Below are positions 5,502-7,139 of a stretch of 7,139 bases of DNA, one piece after another. Source of the DNA: JAZDJJ01 sp043804035 (GTDB taxonomy: Bacteria; Bacteroidota; Bacteroidia; Palsa-948). The notes beneath the pieces are model-generated. The model saw nothing but the letters and a program-made list of their open reading frames with translations. It searched no databases and had not been told where the DNA came from. The stretch covers positions 1-7,139 of the forward strand of contig JAZDJJ010000147.1 in NCBI GenBank assembly GCA_043804035.1, written 5' to 3'. Made by a program: the position numbers and the translations under genes. Position 1 is the first letter of the stretch; each line of letters opens with the position of its first letter.

Positions 5502-7139
5502 ATGTTTTTTCAAAGAAATTTTTTTTCACTACTTCCTTTCCGAATTGCTTTTGTAATATGCGCAATTGCAAGTCAGTTTGCTTTTAGCCAGTTACAACAT
5601 AGCAAAAATAACATTCTACAAAAAAAAGAAACCAGAATTATTGGGGATAAAGGATTTTATCCGGTTCATAATTACACTACCAAAGAATATCATTCTCTTC
5701 CTCAGAACTGGGCAATAGTTCGCGATAAGCGAGGAGTAATGTATTTCGGAAACAACGAAGGAATTCTTGAATATGATGGCGTAAGTTGGAGAATGATAAG
5801 AGTTGACAACGAAACCAACATCCGCTCACTTGCAATAAACGAGAAAGGAAAAATTTTTGTCGGAGCGCAAGGTGAGTTCGGATATCTTGAACCAGATTCT
5901 GTTGGCAACATGAAATACTATTCGTTGATTCTGAAAGTAGAAAAAAAAGATCGTGACTTTACTGATATATGGTCAATACAGACAACAAAAAACGGAGTAT
6001 TCTTTCAAGCAGACAATAAAATTTTCAGATGGGATGGAAAAAAAATAAAAGTATGGAATGCACAAAGATCATTTCATCGGATGTTTTTTGTAAATGATCA
6101 TTTATACATAAGACAAAGGGAAATTGGGCTGATGGAAATTTTGAATGATGAATTATTGCTTTTACGCGGAGGAGAAATTTTTGCTAATGAAGCAATTTGT
6201 GCTATGGTTCCATGCTTCGGTTCATCTTCGGGTACATATTCAGGCAACATCATAATATGCTCAGAGAAAAAAGGATTATTTCAACTCAATCCCATTTCCA
6301 AACAAAATATTTTACCGGGTGGTCCCATGTTCTCATTCAATTATTTTTCTACACAAATTGATAAGTTTTTGTTAGAGAACAAAAGTTACAATCTTATTAA
6401 ATTAGAAAATAGTTATTCTATAGGAACATTGACAAAAGGTTTTGTAAATATTGATACAAAAGGCAATCTTCTTGACTATCTTAATAAAGGTGCAGGATTG
6501 CAGGATGAAACTATTTATGCACAGTATAAGGATACATCAGGAAATTTATGGCTTGCTTTGAGTAATGGTATTTCAAAATTGCATATCAATTCTCCTGTTA
6601 CATTTTTTAATGCAGAAAATGGACTTAATGGCACTGTTCTATCAATAGTCAGGCATGATAATACAATTTTTGCAGCAACTAATCTTGGTGTGTTCTATCT
6701 GAGTTCTGCTAAAATCACAAATGGCTCATTATTTACCAATTCTTCTTTTCAGAAAATACAAGGTATAAATGAAGATTGTTGGCATCTTCTTTCTTTCAGT
6801 TCAGGAAAATATTCTTCACTGCTCATTGCTTCCAATATTAATGTTTTCTCTGTAGATAAAAATAAGAAAGTAAATGTAGTTGCACAATATGGTCCCTGGT
6901 GCATGTATCGTTCTCTGAAAAATCCAGCGAGAGTATTTATCGGATTAGACGATGGATTTGCTTCAATTTATTGGGATGGCAAACGATGGTATGACGAGGG
7001 ACGATATCCTATGATCAAAGAAAGTATCCGATCTATTTCTGAAGATACCGAAGGAAATATTTGGCTTGGGCATCCCAGTGGTGTTATTAAGATAAAAAAA
7101 TTTAAACACGAAAAAGGAATTTTTGAATACAGAAAAAAT
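5502..7139 (+). CDS. Exported two-component-regulator-type beta-propeller sensor, 3' end outside window
   Basis: The frame is open for 546 codons to the last base of the window with no stop, so only the N-terminal part is present. A signal peptide spans about 1-29 (basic start, FRIAFVICAIASQFAFS). The rest is a series of blades of the two-component regulator propeller (Reg_prop) type. Clear ones are WAIVRDKRGVMYFGNNEGIL (70-89), IRSLAINEKGKIFVGAQGEF (107-126), TIYAQYKDTSGNLWLALSNG (337-356) and IRSISEDTEGNIWLGHPSGV (509-528), with weaker blades between. Such propellers act as periplasmic ligand or protein-interaction sensors and are usually followed by a Y_Y_Y domain, a membrane segment and a cytoplasmic output domain. 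The output here (histidine kinase, DNA-binding, phosphatase or cyclase) lies beyond the window and cannot be named. It is transcribed divergently from the folding-factor operon. The next in-frame ATG (codon 80) would remove the signal peptide, so the ATG at 5502 is preferred. Confidence 0.85.
   Translation, partial: MFFQRNFFSLLPFRIAFVICAIASQFAFSQLQHSKNNILQKKETRIIGDKGFYPVHNYTTKEYHSLPQNWAIVRDKRGVMYFGNNEGILEYDGVSWRMIRVDNETNIRSLAINEKGKIFVGAQGEFGYLEPDSVGNMKYYSLILKVEKKDRDFTDIWSIQTTKNGVFFQADNKIFRWDGKKIKVWNAQRSFHRMFFVNDHLYIRQREIGLMEILNDELLLLRGGEIFANEAICAMVPCFGSSSGTYSGNIIICSEKKGLFQLNPISKQNILPGGPMFSFNYFSTQIDKFLLENKSYNLIKLENSYSIGTLTKGFVNIDTKGNLLDYLNKGAGLQDETIYAQYKDTSGNLWLALSNGISKLHINSPVTFFNAENGLNGTVLSIVRHDNTIFAATNLGVFYLSSAKITNGSLFTNSSFQKIQGINEDCWHLLSFSSGKYSSLLIASNINVFSVDKNKKVNVVAQYGPWCMYRSLKNPARVFIGLDDGFASIYWDGKRWYDEGRYPMIKESIRSISEDTEGNIWLGHPSGVIKIKKFKHEKGIFEYRKN

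Noticed and set aside
5519..5526. Run of eight T in the signal-peptide coding region of the propeller gene as a phase-variation tract
   Set aside because: Homopolymers of this length are common in AT-rich genomes; a similar A8 run occurs in the isomerase gene near 4780. No further evidence supports switching.

Overview
The window looks like chromosomal DNA from a member of the Bacteroidota (Bacteroidetes). It is AT-rich, its starts have no obvious Shine-Dalgarno sequence, upstream regions carry TAnnTTTG -7 boxes of the Bacteroidetes housekeeping-sigma type, and the genes are typical of the phylum: multi-domain parvulins, SurA relatives and a very large propeller sensor. No genus can be assigned from sequence alone.

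Layout. Positions 1-119 are a heptamer-based tandem array that probably continues off the left edge. Leftward (minus strand) from 5383 runs a periplasmic folding-factor cluster: a 699-residue protein with two parvulin domains (3284-5383), a 289-residue SurA_N-like lipoprotein without a parvulin domain (2402-3271), and a 457-residue SurA-like protein with two parvulin domains (118-1491). The first two genes are 12 bp apart. Between the second and third sits a RelE/ParE-type toxin-antitoxin pair (antitoxin 2040-2276, toxin 1727-2032), in the same orientation and bracketed by two imperfect copies of a ~27 bp sequence. A 118 bp divergent intergenic region (5384-5501) separates this cluster from a rightward gene (5502 to the window end, truncated) for an exported two-component-type beta-propeller sensor.

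How they work together. The three chaperone/isomerase proteins would act in the periplasm or at membrane surfaces on outer-membrane and secreted proteins. The toxin-antitoxin pair appears to be an insertion into this cluster and may change how the last gene is expressed. The propeller gene is a separate divergent unit.

The most notable signals are around the surA-like gene. A 17-unit heptamer array reaches its stop codon. A five-unit heptamer array lies inside its signal-peptide coding sequence, where loss or gain of one unit would shift the frame into early stops. A duplicated start region creates a 13-codon mini-ORF whose stop overlaps the surA start (TAATG). These point to possible phase-variable or coupled expression of an outer-membrane-protein chaperone. 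This is an inference that needs population or expression data. I found no CRISPR array, RNA gene, insertion sequence or clear intrinsic terminator.
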